DNA of 64,000 nt from Phalacrocorax aristotelis (GCF_949628215.1 NC_134288.1:9989682-10053681), one strand, 5' to 3'. Counted from the first letter of the stretch, positions 10,021-23,940 are shown. Program-made: numbers and translations. The notes: a model not told the origin generated them from the sequence alone.

Positions 10021-12413
10021 CTGTTCCTGACTCCCATGCAGCTACCCACACCCCTTCCCCCATGCAGTGCTCCCCAAAATGCACCCCAGGGGGTCTTGGT
10101 GTGCCCGGAGGGGGGTGCAGGACAGGAGGGGGAAGGGGCTCAGCTGCAAAACCTCACTCAGCAGGTCCCCACAGGTGAGCTATAGGTGCCAGCAATGTGC
10201 GTGTCCATCCTGGGAGCTCCATGTGCTCACCCCATTGTACTGGTACATGCTGGCCCCGTGCCAGGAGCCATGCCCTGAAGCAGCCTGGTAACCTCCCTGA
10301 CCAGGTCTACTGGCCACCAGTGAGAGCCTCGACAACAGCCCTCAGCAGCGCACCCACCCCCAGCATCAGCAAGTGCAAACCAGCACATTATGCCCCTCTC
10401 CTCCCCCCAGAGAGGACACAGAGGGGGCTTTTTGGGCACACAGGGCCCCCAGCCCCCTGAGCATCCCTGGGACGGATGCTGACCCACCTGCCCATCCCAC
10501 ACCTCAGCCAGCTGCAGGGCACATGGAAATAGAGGAGCCAAGAATTGGCTCTCATCTTTTGGGGAAAAATCCAGCAATTCTTGAGCTGTGTTCAGGTGGC
10601 TCTGCCAGCATTCTGTGTCTTCTCTTGCTCCATGGAGCGGTTTGGGCTTGGACCTCAGTGGACCTTGGTCCTTTTGGCTTCCAGTCGACCAGGGGAGAGT
10701 TTCTGTCTGCTTCACTCTTGCAGGGTGCACAGATTTCATTGGGATTTACTGCTGCAGGCAAGGCTGAGGCCAGCCAGAGTGGCCTCATTCCCACCTGGGA
10801 TGCTCTGGGTCTACTCTACCTGGGAGGGACAAATGGGTTGAGGGACTGCTGAGCACCAGCAAACTCATTGCACAGGGGAGGGCCACCCACAGAGCTGCAG
10901 TGGATGTGTCCATCAGTGCCCTGGGCCATCTGACCATGCCCAGGGAAAGCACGTCAGTGTTACTTTCCTCTCTACCCCCATGAACTTCTCCCTCCACCCC
11001 ACTTCTTCCTCCCGGCCTCCCTGAATGCCTCTCCCCACCGCTCCCATCCGGCACCATGGCATTTCATTCCCAAAGAGTTAATGATTCAGAAAACAAAGGA
11101 GCCATTTCAGACCCCTTGGGCCTCACCATAGGAAACCAGGAGTAATAACAGTTGGGTTTGCTTCAGGTTTTTTTCTAATGCCAATATGAAATAAATTGAA
11201 AAATTACCCATAAAATACAGGTTCTCAGCATCTGGCTTAGCTTTACTTTCCATAAACAACGAAGCCTGCAACATGGTGTCCCCATCACAGATCTGCATGG
11301 GCTGGGGGGGCCTGTGCGGGCATGGGCATGGTGGCACCACCTCGCAAGGGAGCTGAGAAAAATATGGATATGGGAATGATGGTGGAGATACTTGAGTATC
11401 TCTGAACAACAGCTGCAGGCGGCTGCACCAGTGCTCACGGGCGCTGCCAGTGATGGATGACCATGGCTGCAGGTGTCTGGTGGTGCTGGCACCCTGGCAG
11501 GGCTCACAGCAGCTCCTCAGCCTGTAGGCAGGGCCAGCCCAGCTCCCCAGGATCTGATTGCGAATTTTCACTGCCCAGACCTGGGAGGAAAATGCTGTGC
11601 AAGGGCCCGGGAAGTGCTTTGTCCCCAGTCACACTCTCCAGCTCCTGGCACAAGGAAGTGGGTGTCGGAGTGAGCCCTGCCAGGGAGAGCCCCCCACAGG
11701 AGGAACACACTAATTAGGTGGCTCTCATTAGCACTCTGTGCTTGGGGATGGCATGTGGCAATTTGCTCAGCTCATCACTGGGCTGTGCAACAGTGTGCAG
11801 GCTTTGCCAAGGCCAACAGAGATGCCAGTCCCAGGTCCCTGCTGGTGGGTGCCAGTGCCCCCGAGGGAGCAGAGGAATCCTCCTATTTACCTTAATTTGG
11901 CTATTTATGACTACTTCTCTGAAAACTGCACTGCGAAGGGATGATGTGCTGTCCTCTGATTAATCAGGAGCCTCTTACCCCTTTGTTGTGCCTGGAGGCA
12001 TTTTGGGGGGCTGCGGCAGGCGGGGAGCCTGGCTGGTGGTGCCTGGGAGGCAACCATGGTGACTCATGGGTGATGCCGGGGAGAAGCAAGGCTGATCCTG
12101 CGGGCGCTGCTGGCAGCTCCCAGCTCCCTCACGCAGCCCCACTCCACGCCAGAGCAGAGGGAATGAAATGTTCCTCCTCCGTCTTCCAAAGGGAGAAAGT
12201 GTCCAGGAAGATAATTTGGAAAGTTTGTTTGACACTTGAGCACGCTTTCATCTTTGGAAAAATCTTGGTGACCCTCCAAGGCAGCACTGCCTGCTTCCCG
12301 GCATGGCTGGCGCCCTGGGGCACGCACCCGGGGCACCACCCCAGGGCCATTTTTGGGGTGCCCAGGGCTCCAGAGGGGATAGCATGGTCCTGCTGGGGCC
12401 ACAGGTCAGCCAG

Positions 12414-12494
12414 GGATGCTGGCATAAGGAATGCTGGCACAGAGATGCAAGCACCAGGGATGCTGGCACCAGGGATGCTGGCACCAGGGATGCT
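12414..12494. repeat. 15-bp minisatellite (GGATGCTGGCACCAG)n
   Basis: About five units, the last ones exact copies and the first diverged, in the RSPO4-PSMF1 intergenic region. Confidence 0.75.
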
Positions 12495-13849
12495 CCTGGC
12501 CAAGGCAGCAAAGTGAAAATGAAAAGGTTGGAGCTGGCTGGCAGTGGGGGGAAGGAGACGGCAAGGGGCAGCAGGACAGAGGGAGCCCCCGGATGAAGGC
12601 AGGGTTTTCTCCCCAGGTGCAATGAGCTTTCTGCAGCCGTGAGGGCTGGAGCAGCTGCTGGGACGGATATCTTCTGCAGAGCAGGGGCCCTTGTGCATCC
12701 CAGGCAATGAATGTGGGTTTGATCAGGGGAGGGTTTGAGCGGATGGTAGTGGATAAGGAAGAAAAATATTTGGCATTCCTCTCCCATCATAACAAGCCCA
12801 GATGCTTGGACGGTGGCAGCCCACTTCCCACAGGAATGGAAAGTCACAGCCGCTCCCCGCGCCAGCTCGGCAGAGGCCCTTTCCCCTGCGCTTGTGAAAT
12901 GGCGGCTCCACCTAAGGCCGCACCGCGGCCCTCACCAGGCGTCCCGCGGCATGGCAGCCTCCGTCACCCAGGTCCCCAGCAGTGGCACTGCCCATGACCC
13001 CCCTCCGGGGGAGGCAGAGCTGGGACCTCAGTAGATGCACAGGGAAGCCCACTGGGAAAGGCCAAACTGCACATTCACTGCCCATGCAGGAGCCTGATGC
13101 GGCTGGGCACTACTCCCTGCACCGGCATATTGGGAACACCTGGGCCAGCAAAGCCCTGTGAGGGAGAAGAGCTCCAGTGAGGCCGGTGTTGTGGGGAGCC
13201 ATAATGGGAAGCAGCTCCTGCTTGGCTGGAGCTGGTGGGAGCATCTGGGCTCTGCGCAGTGGGAGGCAGCCCCTTTCACCGCCTCCCGCACCAGCATGCA
13301 GAGCCAGTGAGGCCCCTTGGTGCCGGGATGCCATCGGCTCTCCCAGGCAGGGAGGACGGTGTGAAGGTGGCTGACTTCAGCACTGGTGTCAGCCAAGCGT
13401 GCCAAGCAGCCTGCAGCACGCTCATGGCACGCTTGCTTTCCTCCTCCTCCTCCTCCTGCCAGGCTCCAGCTGGTCCTGGGTCTGTGCCACCCACTGGTCC
13501 CACTGCTCTCGGGGGGATGCAGCACCCCAAGAAGTTTCAGGTTTGCCTTAAATCAAATCCTTCATCCCAGAGAGAGCACTGGAGCTCCCGCTCCCCTCCC
13601 ACCAGCACGGCTCCTCCAGCTCGGCTCTGGCGCCAGACACCGGTGTGGCTGTGCAGCCTCCGAGCACTCCGGCTGCCAAAACAGAAGCAAATCCCAAAGA
13701 CGGAATTGGTGTTGAGCGGCGCTGAAGGCCGAGGGGCAGCAGGAGGAGGAGAGGGAGCCGAGAGGAGGAAGGGAAGGCAAGTGGCGAGGTGGGAGGGAAG
13801 GTTTGGTGTCGAAACTGAATTCCTGGTCTGTGCCAGCGGAGCAGATTTC

Positions 13850-13985
13850 CAGTGTTTATTTTATCTCTTTAGTTGAGCCCCTTTGAGGCAGAATATATTA
13901 AATGGCTTGACTTTATATAATGGAAATAATTAAAACAATACTCCTGCTTCCCAGCCGCAATTTGTCGTGATTTCAGCCGAGAGTG
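13850..13985. other. AT-rich island, candidate non-coding element
   Basis: Unique AT-rich sequence including AATATATTAAATGG and TAATTAAAAC in otherwise GC-rich DNA between the RSPO4 and PSMF1 promoters. It has no coding character in either strand. It is a candidate enhancer only by composition. Confidence 0.25.
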
Positions 13986-15229
13986 GCCAGCCTCCTCTAG
14001 GTGGTGGGGACAGGCGCCGCCGTCGGCGCTTGTTCGCTGGTTATTGTTGACACATGTCAGCATTGCCTTCCAATTTCCGTACAGCTGTCAGAGTGGAGAA
14101 AACACTACGGTGGCTTGCGCAGGATGGGCTCAGCACTGGCTGGCACCGACGGGCTCACCAACGGGCTGCGGGAAGGGCATCGCCCTGGAACTGGGGCTCA
14201 TCTGCTGCGACAGGGCCAGTGGTTATGGCTGAGTCTGGATTTGTCTGGGAGAGTGGTGTTTGGGCAGTGCTCACAGGTATCCATGAAATGGGAGATGGTG
14301 GAATGGGCTGAGCCCTGGGAAGAGGGAGAATGTGCTCGCTTGCTGAGTGAACCATTGCGCTTAGACCTTGGTATTCACCAAAGAAGGTGAAAAAGGAGAT
14401 GGACATGAAGGTTGGGGGGCTGTTAAGGTTTTATTCAACTCCTCCCCAGCAGTGGGTTGGGCATCGGGGCAGGGTCTCTGCAGAAATCTCCCCCAGTCCC
14501 AGCGCCCCTGTGGGCAAGGGCTCACACCGAGCACCATCCTTGCAGCCAACATCAATCTCCATCCTGCATGTGCTACTGAAACTGCCATCTCTGCTTTTCC
14601 ACTGAGGAGCAGCTGAGCTGGCTGGACAAAATAAGAGCAAACACAATGGCAAGAAGTCTCCCATGGTGAGCCAGACCATAAACCCAACTTCCTGCTCTGC
14701 AGCACCACGGGTGTCCTGGGGAGAGCTGACAGGAGATGAAACTAAAAGCAAAAGGTAGGGGAGGTCTTTGGAGAACTGAGACATGGTGTAAAAATTGCTC
14801 TGAAATTTCTTTCTGCCATTGCAGCAATTCCCTGGAACTGGGATGTGCATGGTTGGGGCTCGGGGAAGCTTTCTCCAAGGAAAGGCAGGGAGATGACCTG
14901 CATGGTGCAGGATTGGGAATCTGGGGCTTGAAGCAGCAGGACCAGGCTTTTGGAGAAACTGGAAACCTGAAATTCCAGCATTTCTGCAGATTATTTTGCT
15001 GCCAGGGAGCCAGGATTCACCAGGGCAGGCAGGTGCTTCTGCCATGCCCACAGTGCCCCTTGCCCTGGACACAGCTGGCACCACTTGCCTGGCAAAGCCA
15101 AAGCATTGGCAACCACAGAGCATCATCCTCTCTGATGGGCACCAGCTGCCTCTGGCTTTCCTAGCAGTGAAAATCATGTGTTTGTTACTGGAAGGGAGCA
15201 AGCCAGTGGTATTTTAGTAGCTGGCCTTC

Positions 15230-15420
15230 TTCTATTCTCCTAAGAATCATTTATGCCAAATTCCAATTGAATTTCTTTTAATATTTGCGCTATTTAAGGA
15301 AACTATTGAGAAAGACAGATGGAAGCATCAGTCAGATGGATGTTCCTGGCTCCACGTGAGACAGCACTCAGAAGTCCCGTCCTTTTTCAAATAATTTTAA
15401 TGTGACTACATGGTTCCCTC
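15230..15420. other. AT-rich island, candidate non-coding element
   Basis: Unique AT-rich block (GAATTTCTTTTAATATTTGC and nearby). No ORF and no repeat family was recognised. Confidence 0.25.
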
Positions 15421-16729
15421 TTGCACATATTCCCCAGAAGGGTAAATCCTCTGACTCCAGTGGATGACTCTCAGCAGCTGGAATTCAGCAGAAGACAAAG
15501 GCTTTGGGCAGGCTCCTGGTTTTGGATGGGGAAATTCCCCCTGGCAGCTGCACAGCCCAGGGACGGCTGCGGAGGCAACCGCCACGCTCATGGCTGCAGC
15601 GCGCACGGCCGTCACTTGCCCTCACCAGGCTGGTCCTGCATGTGCCCCGCTGCAGCCACGGCTCCTGGTGCACATGCCACTGGTGAGGGGATGTGGTACA
15701 GAGGCTGGTGGTGCCCCTGGACAGCTGGGGGCAAGCAGGACGCCTGTCTGGGTGCCCACAGGGAAGGCAAATGCCGGGTGTCTGGCTATACCTGCACCCC
15801 AGCACATGCCAGGGCTGAGAGCCCAGTGTCAGTGTTAACATCGCCTGGCTGCCCAGCTGGGATTCGGCTGCCGAAGGCTGTGATGGTACATCTCCATGTC
15901 AGAGCTTAGTTTTAAGCCATTTTGCTTAAAATCCATCCTCCCTATGTCAGCTCGGGTCACTGCCACGGGTCCTTCTGGCTGCAGCTGAAATTGGACCCTT
16001 TACAGCAAACCTGACTCTCATGGACCTGCTGGCAGCAGGATCTGATTTGTATCATGACTGAAGCCAATGGCTCCTCTGTTGCTGCCTGCCCTGGCCAAAA
16101 TTGCTCGGATGTGCCTATGCTTTGGACAGCAAGCCAGAAAAAAACGGAATGCCCTGAGGGCTGTCTATGAGTTAGTCCTCTGATGGACCCTGCTGTATTG
16201 GCACAGGGATTGAAAATACCCACGTGAATGTCCCCAGGCTCAGAAAGCTGTGGGGCAGTGGCTGGGCTGTAGGTCTGAGAGCTCTCAGCTGCACTTGGGG
16301 TCCGGGAAAGGCTTGATTTCATGCAGCTGAGTGAAGAAGCAGACACACACCTGCTCTGCCATCGCCCTAAGTGCAGCCCCAGCCCTTGGCCTCAACACTG
16401 TCAGCAGAGCCGCCCTGCATGTCCCCTGCACATCCTGCCCCATCCACAGGAACCGGGGCTTTGGGTCTCCCATGGGGACATGGGTCCCTCTTTGCCCTTC
16501 CAGCCTCGGGCTCCATCCTCACCCTGCTGACATCCCAGTTCCTGGCCCTGGTCCTTGTGTCCACTGGGCACTGAATCCCATGCCCTCCCTCCAGCACAGC
16601 CTAGGGACCTGGCACAGCCAGGGCCACCCAGCCCATGGTCACCACCCTCGCAGTGGCTGCCAGCACCCCAGGGACATGGGGATGGGAGCTGGTCACCACC
16701 GAGGGGCCAGGGGCCATGTGTCACGGTGA

Positions 16730-16930
16730 ATTACAAAGGCTTTTCGCAGAATTAATAACACAAATTTTAATATTTCTGAAGTGAAAATAGAGTGATAATT
16801 GTATTTAGCCGACATTCAGGAAAATTATTACCACCTGGCAGCCCTCTTTGCGGCTGACGTCAAAGAGCACCATAAACCAACGTGAATTTTGGAGACCATG
16901 AAAAAAAAAGAAGGAAAGAGCAGAAACTGT
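16730..16930. promoter_or_regulatory. AT-rich island with a perfect CRE, candidate enhancer
   Basis: About 200 bp of unique AT-rich sequence rich in ATTA cores (AGAATTAATAACAC, AAAATTATTACC), with an exact TGACGTCA at 16855-16862. Homeobox-type and CREB/ATF sites together suggest an enhancer for RSPO4 or PSMF1. This is inference from motifs and composition only. Confidence 0.3.
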
Positions 16931-19217
16931 GAAGGACAGACCTTTTTGTTAACAAAACCCCAAGGGTCAGGAGCCGTCCTGGGATGCTGGATGGCATTGG
17001 TCCCTGGGGTCTATTTGCCATTAGGAGAGGAGTTTTACTAATGCACAGGAGTGCCAGGGGATGTGGTCCTCACAGGTTGCTTCCTCCATTGCAGGCAAAG
17101 CCATGCAGAAAAATGTTCCCCTCTCCTTTTTTTCAGCTTTTTATATCCTGTTTATGCCACTAACAAATTCAATTTTCAGGAGCTGGAATAAAGACAAAGT
17201 CTGAGCTGTTCAAATCACTGTTGAGTTGTGGGCAGCTCCTCTCTCAAAGCACACAGAGGAGGTTCAGCTTTGCCATCATCCCAAGAAGTGCTGAACCACA
17301 GGAGCAGGAGGAAAAGGGGGTCGGGGTGGGCAAGTGGAGCCAAAGCACTGCCAGGGAGGTTGCCAGCAGGGCCTAGGCTGCCCTGACCCTTGTGCTGGTC
17401 CCAGAGCATCAGTGCTGCTGTAGCTGGAGGAGGGATGCAGGGGCATGGTCCCCAGCGGGTCCCCAGTGCCCACAGCTGGGCACAGAGCTGCTGTGGCAGG
17501 CTCTGGCTTATGGAAAGAATCCTTCACTTGGGAATTTGAGCAAAAAAAAAATTAAATGAAGGAAAAATGTATGCCGCACTGTGAAAGCAGAAAAAGTAAA
17601 TTTCCAAATATCCCGAGCCTCCTCCCGACACTGCACGCACTCTGGGCACTCTGAGCGTGCCAGCTCTCCTCCCCACAGCTCGGGTATTTATGGCTTCCCA
17701 CTGGGGGAACAGCTCTGTCCCGGCTCAGAGGGGACTGTGGCAGAGAGGGACGCTGTGACCCAGCACCCTTGTCTTGACCGCTCAGTTCATTCTTGCTCTT
17801 CCCTGGCTGTTTGTCCAACAGCGCAGAGCCAGCCACCCATCACAGCAGTGAAGCTCCAGCACCTTCCTGTGGGCAGAGGCGCCTTCCTGCTGTGGGATGC
17901 TCTGGGATGCAGAGGGTGAATCTGCTCCCAAGGGACCCAGTGCTGCTCAGAGCAGGCACAGCCCCTCGGGGACAGGGACTAAACCCATGTCACCTCTTTG
18001 CAGGATAAGAGACGCTTCTACGCTGGGCCATGCCCAGGACTCTACTTTGGTTTGGCTTTTTCAGACCTCCCAAGAACAGGGGTCCCACGAGGGTTGTGGC
18101 AGTGGTCCCCATGGGTGGGGGTCTCTGAGGTCCCGGCATGGTGGTGCTCGCCCACTGAGGGCCAGGAGCAGGGCTGCATCGCGGGAGCTCGACTGGTTCC
18201 AATCATCAGCGTTTGGGGAAAATACCATAATATTGCGATGAAAGAGTGATGTGTGGCATGGCCTCCCCTGGGTGCAAAATGCCTCCTCCCATGGGGAAAG
18301 GGGATAATTAGAAGTTACTGATGTTTTCAGCTCTTTAACAATGCTGGTTTGCTAATTTGAGCCCCCCCTGGAAGACCACACAGCAAACCCTGAGCTCCCA
18401 GCAGACACCCACCGCACCTCCCTCCTCTCCCCAAGCCTCTCCCAGCCAGCATGCCCGGACAGGGGCCAGCAGCCACTCATGAACCAAATCCACTCCAGCT
18501 TCACCGATCCCAGTTTCAGTGGAGAAATGGGGATGTTCATCTGTCCCCTCGTGAGGACAAGCCCTGGCTCATGCAGCTGATTGAAGGACTGGGTGCACCC
18601 AGGTTTGCAGCGGGTTTGGGGTGTGCACAGTCTGTAGCCATCCCAACAACATTGCATTGAGTTCCAGACTCAGCCAAACAACTGGAGACCACTGAGACCA
18701 CAAACAAACAGGATTTAATTTGATCTTTTTTTCACATTTTTTTCCTGAAAAAAGAGAAAAGAAGAGGAGAACTCATATTTCCTGTTCATACGAAAGGAAT
18801 TTGCCAGCGCACGGCGGGGAGAGTGATGCTGGGGGTCCCTCGTCCTGGAGAAGTCACCGCGCTGCGTCTCTGGTAACAAAGAGGGGCCGGGAGGTTCCTG
18901 GCAGGGGCAGCTCCATGTCTAGACTCCTGCAGAGATGCACTTGATGGGGAGACTGAGCCACGGCAAAGGCTCCAGCTCCCTAAACCAGGGTGCTGGGAAG
19001 GGACAGGACGGCATGGCTGGGCTGAGGCTTGAGCCCCAGCGCTGCCAGGGTCTAAATGCCTCAGCAAAGAGGCAGCGGCTTTCAGCCAAGGTTTCAGGAA
19101 GGAATTTCAGAAAGTTCTTGGTGTGGCCTCTCTTCCCCTAGAACAGATCAAGAGCTGGGCTCTGCTCTGCTTGGCAATCCTTTCCCTTCATTTTGCCAAG
19201 CTCCCCAGCAGGGCCAG

Positions 19218-19278
19218 AAGAGCAGAGCAGAGCGGAGCTGAGCTGAGCTGAACTTTGCTGACCTGAGCTGAGCTGAGG
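19218..19278. repeat. Second GAGCT/GCTGA pentamer array
   Basis: About 60 bp of AGAGCAGAGCGGAGCTGAGC-type pentamers, the same unit as the array at 9846-10020. Confidence 0.7.
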
Positions 19279-19360
19279 AGGCCTCAGCACCCTGAGGCTG
19301 GGGGGAGGGTCTGCATGGGCAGAGGGATGTGGCGGTCAGAGGGACCACCAGCTCAGGAAT

Positions 19361-19449
19361 GCATCCCTGCATTCCAATGCCCCTGCATCCCCCCATCCCT
19401 GTATCCCTGCATCCCTACGTCACTGCATCCCTGCCTCCCTGCAACCCTG
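19361..19449. repeat. Degenerate (ATCCCTGC)n minisatellite
   Basis: About ten imperfect copies of ATCCCTGC and variants with CCC or TAC changes. Confidence 0.7.
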
Positions 19450-21094
19450 GAAGGCTGAGCTGTTCTCAGATTATTCAAACACTCTGTCATTCTTCCCAGT
19501 TGGATGGTGCTGCTGGTTGTCCAGCAGCATCCTACTGCACTGGACAATTTTGCTGTGCGCTGCCCTGGCATCTTCTCACTCTCAGTTGAAGTTATGCATT
19601 CACTGAATTCTTCCTTTTCCTTGTTATTAATGGAGAAATCCTGTCACATAATTATCTTCCACATCAGCCACCCGTCTGCACCCATAGAGCTGGGAGGAGC
19701 CCAGCCACTCCCTCCCCTCTGCCACACTGTGCCAGAGAGGTACAAATCAGCCACTCCAGCTGATCTCGGCATGGGGGACAGAACAGCTGCATCAAGACCA
19801 AGACCCAGGGACAGGCACCCTGGCACTGCAGGGGACCGAAGAATACAGAAGGGGACTCCTTGTCCCCAGACCCTTGAGCCCGGGAGTGATGCTGCCCCAT
19901 TTTTGGGTTTCCCGCTGCCTCCAGCCCCTGTCCCCAGTGCCACCAAGCTCCTGGAGCATCCTTGGGAATGCCGAGGGGTTCTGTAATTACACTGAGATCT
20001 CCGCTACCCCTTGCCCCTGTCCAGCAGCAGCAGTCCTGCTGTGGCTCTCTGGCTCTCACTCAGTCCTTTGCTGGACACCAGCACAGCCCTGGCACCCTCC
20101 CCGCCAGCGACGCAGCCGGAGCTCTTTCCTCCTGCCCCTGGCTGAGTCGCGTGCCCCATAGGCAGGCTGTGGAGAGGAAGCCATGCTGCAGAGAGATGGG
20201 AGGTGGTGTGCCGGGGGTCCTGTGCCAGGCAGTGCCAAGGACCTGGCTGCAAAAGCCCCTGGGAGAGCAATGACAGGATAGTGTCATCCTGGTCCCTGTC
20301 CCCATCTCTGGAGTGGGGCCCTTCTGCGTATCCAGGGGGTGAGGGCGGCTGCCGGGTGGAGCGGAGCAGCAGCGTCAGTGCACGGCCAGTTCCCAATTTG
20401 CACCATCCTGAAACAATGATGATGACAGTGGCAGAAATAAAGAGATGAAAAATGCGTCTGCGATTTTAATGAGCTGGAAACACCCAGCGCAGGGGACAGA
20501 GGGGTGGGAAGGTGGCTCCTGGCCGGCCATCGCTGCAATGCCAAGCACCCCGGCAGCGAAAGGAGTCCCTAATGCTTCCAAGATGTGGAGCCCTTCATGG
20601 GGGGCAGCTTGGCTTTGTGCAGCAGTTGCAGCTCAGGGGAATAATTGGGAAGATTATTGTGTTGGAAATTGTTTGCAGGGGCGGCAGCTTCATGTAGCCC
20701 AGGTGTGGGCTTTCATGTCTGCACCAAACAATTGCTCTGAGTTGGAAATGCAAGCAGAGGGTCAGTAAAGCCCAATAGCCTTGTGCGGGGGATCTCTGCC
20801 CTGATCTGGCACTGGCACCAAAGGAAAGTGAAAGGCTGGGTTGTGTGACTGCTGGGAACAGCCTCAGCAGACGGCCTCATGAAGTGGCAGGTCCTGCTCC
20901 AGCACTGGCTTCAGGGCAGCCAGCCAAGAGTCTCCCATGCAAGGTTCCTGGTGCATGGCAGGGCCCGGTTCCTGGTGGGAACAGGAGAGGGGCATCTGTG
21001 CCAGACTGTCCCTGGCACCTGTGATAATGGAGGCAGCATCTGATCCCAGTGCCAGCCTGCGGCTGGTCATCTTCTCGGGCTCTTCTTTCCTCCC

Positions 21095-21310
21095 TGGGAT
21101 TTTGTCCTACTTTTTTTATTTAAAATTTTTTCATAGTCTTTTAAACACTGTAAAAATTTAATACAAAGGAAATTAAAAAACCCAGAGGAACTATTCTCAA
21201 AATAATTTCACAATCTGCACATATCCCTCAGCAAATTTAATTTGTAGGAAATAAAGAACAAAATATGACAATAAAGGGCTTCTAAACAAATCCTAATGCT
21301 TTACATGTGT
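21095..21310. other. AT-rich island, candidate non-coding element
   Basis: Unique AT-rich block with runs such as TTTTTTTATTTAAAATTTTT and several AATAAA words. It is unlike the flanking GC-rich DNA. It could be regulatory or a decayed repeat; no family was recognised. Confidence 0.25.
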
Positions 21311-23933
21311 AAGTGCAAATGCTGTGCCTGTGTGCAGGCACCCAGCAGAGGTGGGTAGCACAGGGACCATGGTTCTGCCACGCCCAGCCTGGCTGGCCGG
21401 CACTACCAGGGGTCCCTGCTCCCCCAGGGGTGGCTTGCAGTAGCTGGGGGGTTTTGCTGCCCCAAGCATCACATCAAATCATGACTCCTGGCTCAGTGCA
21501 TCTTTCTTATGTCCTGGCAGCACCAGCTCTGGCAGCGGTGCTGAGAGCACATCCCGCTTTGGTAGCCTGGATCCTACCTGGTTTGGAGCAGTTTGCTACC
21601 AGTTAACAGGGAAACCTTCAAAGGACGTGGATTGGCCCTGTGAGGGTGTCAGCCCCACTGGAGGATGCTCTAGGCACATGGGGTGAGCTGGGGATCTCCT
21701 GCCTCACAGCGATGGCCAGGGCATGGCTTCCCAGGAGGCACCCAGCACCCTGGGGTCTTGGCAGCATGGGGGCATGGGGGCTTGCTGCAGCCCCTGTCCT
21801 CACTGCTCCCACACACACACCCAGCGTTGTCTGACCCTGCAAAGGCATCTCCTTCCCCATATGTTCTTTGTCCAACTTGTGACCCTGCCTCTCCCCCTTG
21901 GTTTTTCCCCCTTCTTTTAATAAACCTGGCACCTGGAGGAGAATTTTCCCTTTAAACACCCAGCCTCGCATTTTAGTGACTTTTATTCTGTGCCTTAATT
22001 AGCGAACTGGAAAAAATGTCAGTTGTTACCTATCATGGGCACATTTGTACCACAGGCTGCAATGGCAGGAGGTGCTCCCCCAGTGCTGCACACACAGGTC
22101 TTTGTGCCCTCGGAGAGCGTGAATGCTGGTGGCACAGGCTGCAACACCACACCACCCTCAGCCCAGATGATAAAACCCACCCTGTGATGGGATTTTGCTG
22201 CCTCCAACCCCTCCCCAACAGTGCTCGAGGTGTCTGGGCTGCCAGTGCAACTGGCAGGTCGCTGCTCTCTGGGTGCCCTGATGGCTCTTTGCCGGCTGCA
22301 TCCATGATGCTGTAGCAGCGGCAGCCTTGTAGTGAGCACAGGAAAGCTGCTGGAACTGGGCACAGGCTTGTTTTGGGGTGTAGCAGGGGGCTGTGCCTGG
22401 TGGGGCCGGTCAATGCAGGCATTGGGGCTTAGCCTGGCTCCCTGCACACAGAGATGAGATCCTCCCCATTCCATCCTGTGATGAGGGTTGTGAGGCAGAG
22501 CCACCCTGACCCTTTTGCTAGCAGGGAAACGGGATATTTGCAGGTTTGCACCCAAAATGCTGTTGTACTGCTGCACCCACACACAGGCACTGCTCCAGAG
22601 GGATCTGGGCGCTCTCCCTTACCCAGACCCCCCTGTCCCATATGGCTAACCTCACCAGCTCACCATGGCCCAGCCCAGCCCACCATGACCAGACCCCCTG
22701 CTGCCCCCTCGCCATCCCCAGCCCCACTGGGCAGCACATAGGGCTGGTTTCGTCGGGGAATATTTGCCACCAGCTCCTCAGAAGAAAGGCGAGCGCTTAC
22801 CCAACAGCACTGCGCCGGGAAGCTGATACTCCCTGAGAACATTGCTTCATACCATCCGTGCGTGCCTGGGATGGGGAGAAACGCCGGGGAGCTGCAAACG
22901 ACATCCAAAAATGAATGTACTGTCTGCAGCAGCGCTGGGGCAGCAGCCCGGGGGAAGCGACCGCCATATGTCATGGAAGGAACTGCAAAGGAAAGGGTCT
23001 TGTGAGGATAGCGGGAGCTGCACCGCAGGAGCAGGCTGTGCTGTCCCTGTGGCTCCGTGGGCTTCGTGCAGCCTCTGAAGTGCTCTGGGACAAGCTTGGG
23101 ATGGGACCAGCTCTTCCTCTGCATGAGGTGCCTCCTCCTCCTTGCCCCTGTGGAGGGAAGGTGCTGCCAGCCCCAGGATGCTGCAGTGGGGTCCCAGCCC
23201 CTGGGCAGCATCTGTGCATCCCGTCCTTTGATGCTCCCCGCAGCCAATGTGGCCTCCGGCATCCCCCACCGCAGCCTGAGCAGGGAGCAGTTTTGCATCC
23301 CAGCTTTGCTGCCTGGCCCCAGGCAGCGAGCAGAGGCAGAGACGGCGCAGGCAGCGCAGACAGGCAGCTCGTGGGCAGGGCGCTGCCCGTCTGGGCGCTG
23401 GGGCGGCCCGGCAGCCAGCTGGTCCCCCCTTTGATGTGGAGTCCCTCCAGCTCTGCACAATGCAACCCGGCTTAGCCTGCAGACTGGGGTGGGAGTGAAG
23501 CAAGGGTGATTGATTGTCTTGTTTTGTTCCTCCAAGGCTGTCCTGGGCCGTTCAGATTCACGTCTGAGGTCCCCTGAGAGCGCGGGCGGGGGGACAGCAG
23601 CATCCACCCAGGCTGCAGGGGTGGGGCTGGTGGGGTGCAGGCTCCAGCTGGGGACAACGGGTTGAGGAACCCTGTGGGCCGCTGGCTCAGGTGGTTCGAG
23701 CACTCTATGCCTCAGTTTCCCCATCACCACTGCCCCTTAGGAAGGTGTTGGTGTCTCTGGATGATACACATCCCATGAAACTGTCCCCATTATTCTCAGG
23801 CGTGCTGGGCATCCCCTGGATTAAGGGAGGCAAAGGGACCACAGGAGCCCCGCCGAGGGTAAAGCTCATTAGGACTCAAGTGCGTTGACCTCTGAAAAAT
23901 TGAGTTTAGCTCCATCCAGTTGATGAGTCACGA

Positions 23934-23940
23934 CTGTGTT
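23934..23940. promoter_or_regulatory. AP-1 consensus TGAGTCA
   Basis: Exact AP-1 heptamer in an AT-richer intergenic patch (about 23880-24100). A motif this short occurs by chance, so function is unproven. Confidence 0.2.

Noticed and set aside
22660-23730. A 356-codon minus-strand open frame
   Set aside because: Low-complexity residue mix, no recognisable domain, and competing open frames in the same GC-rich DNA.
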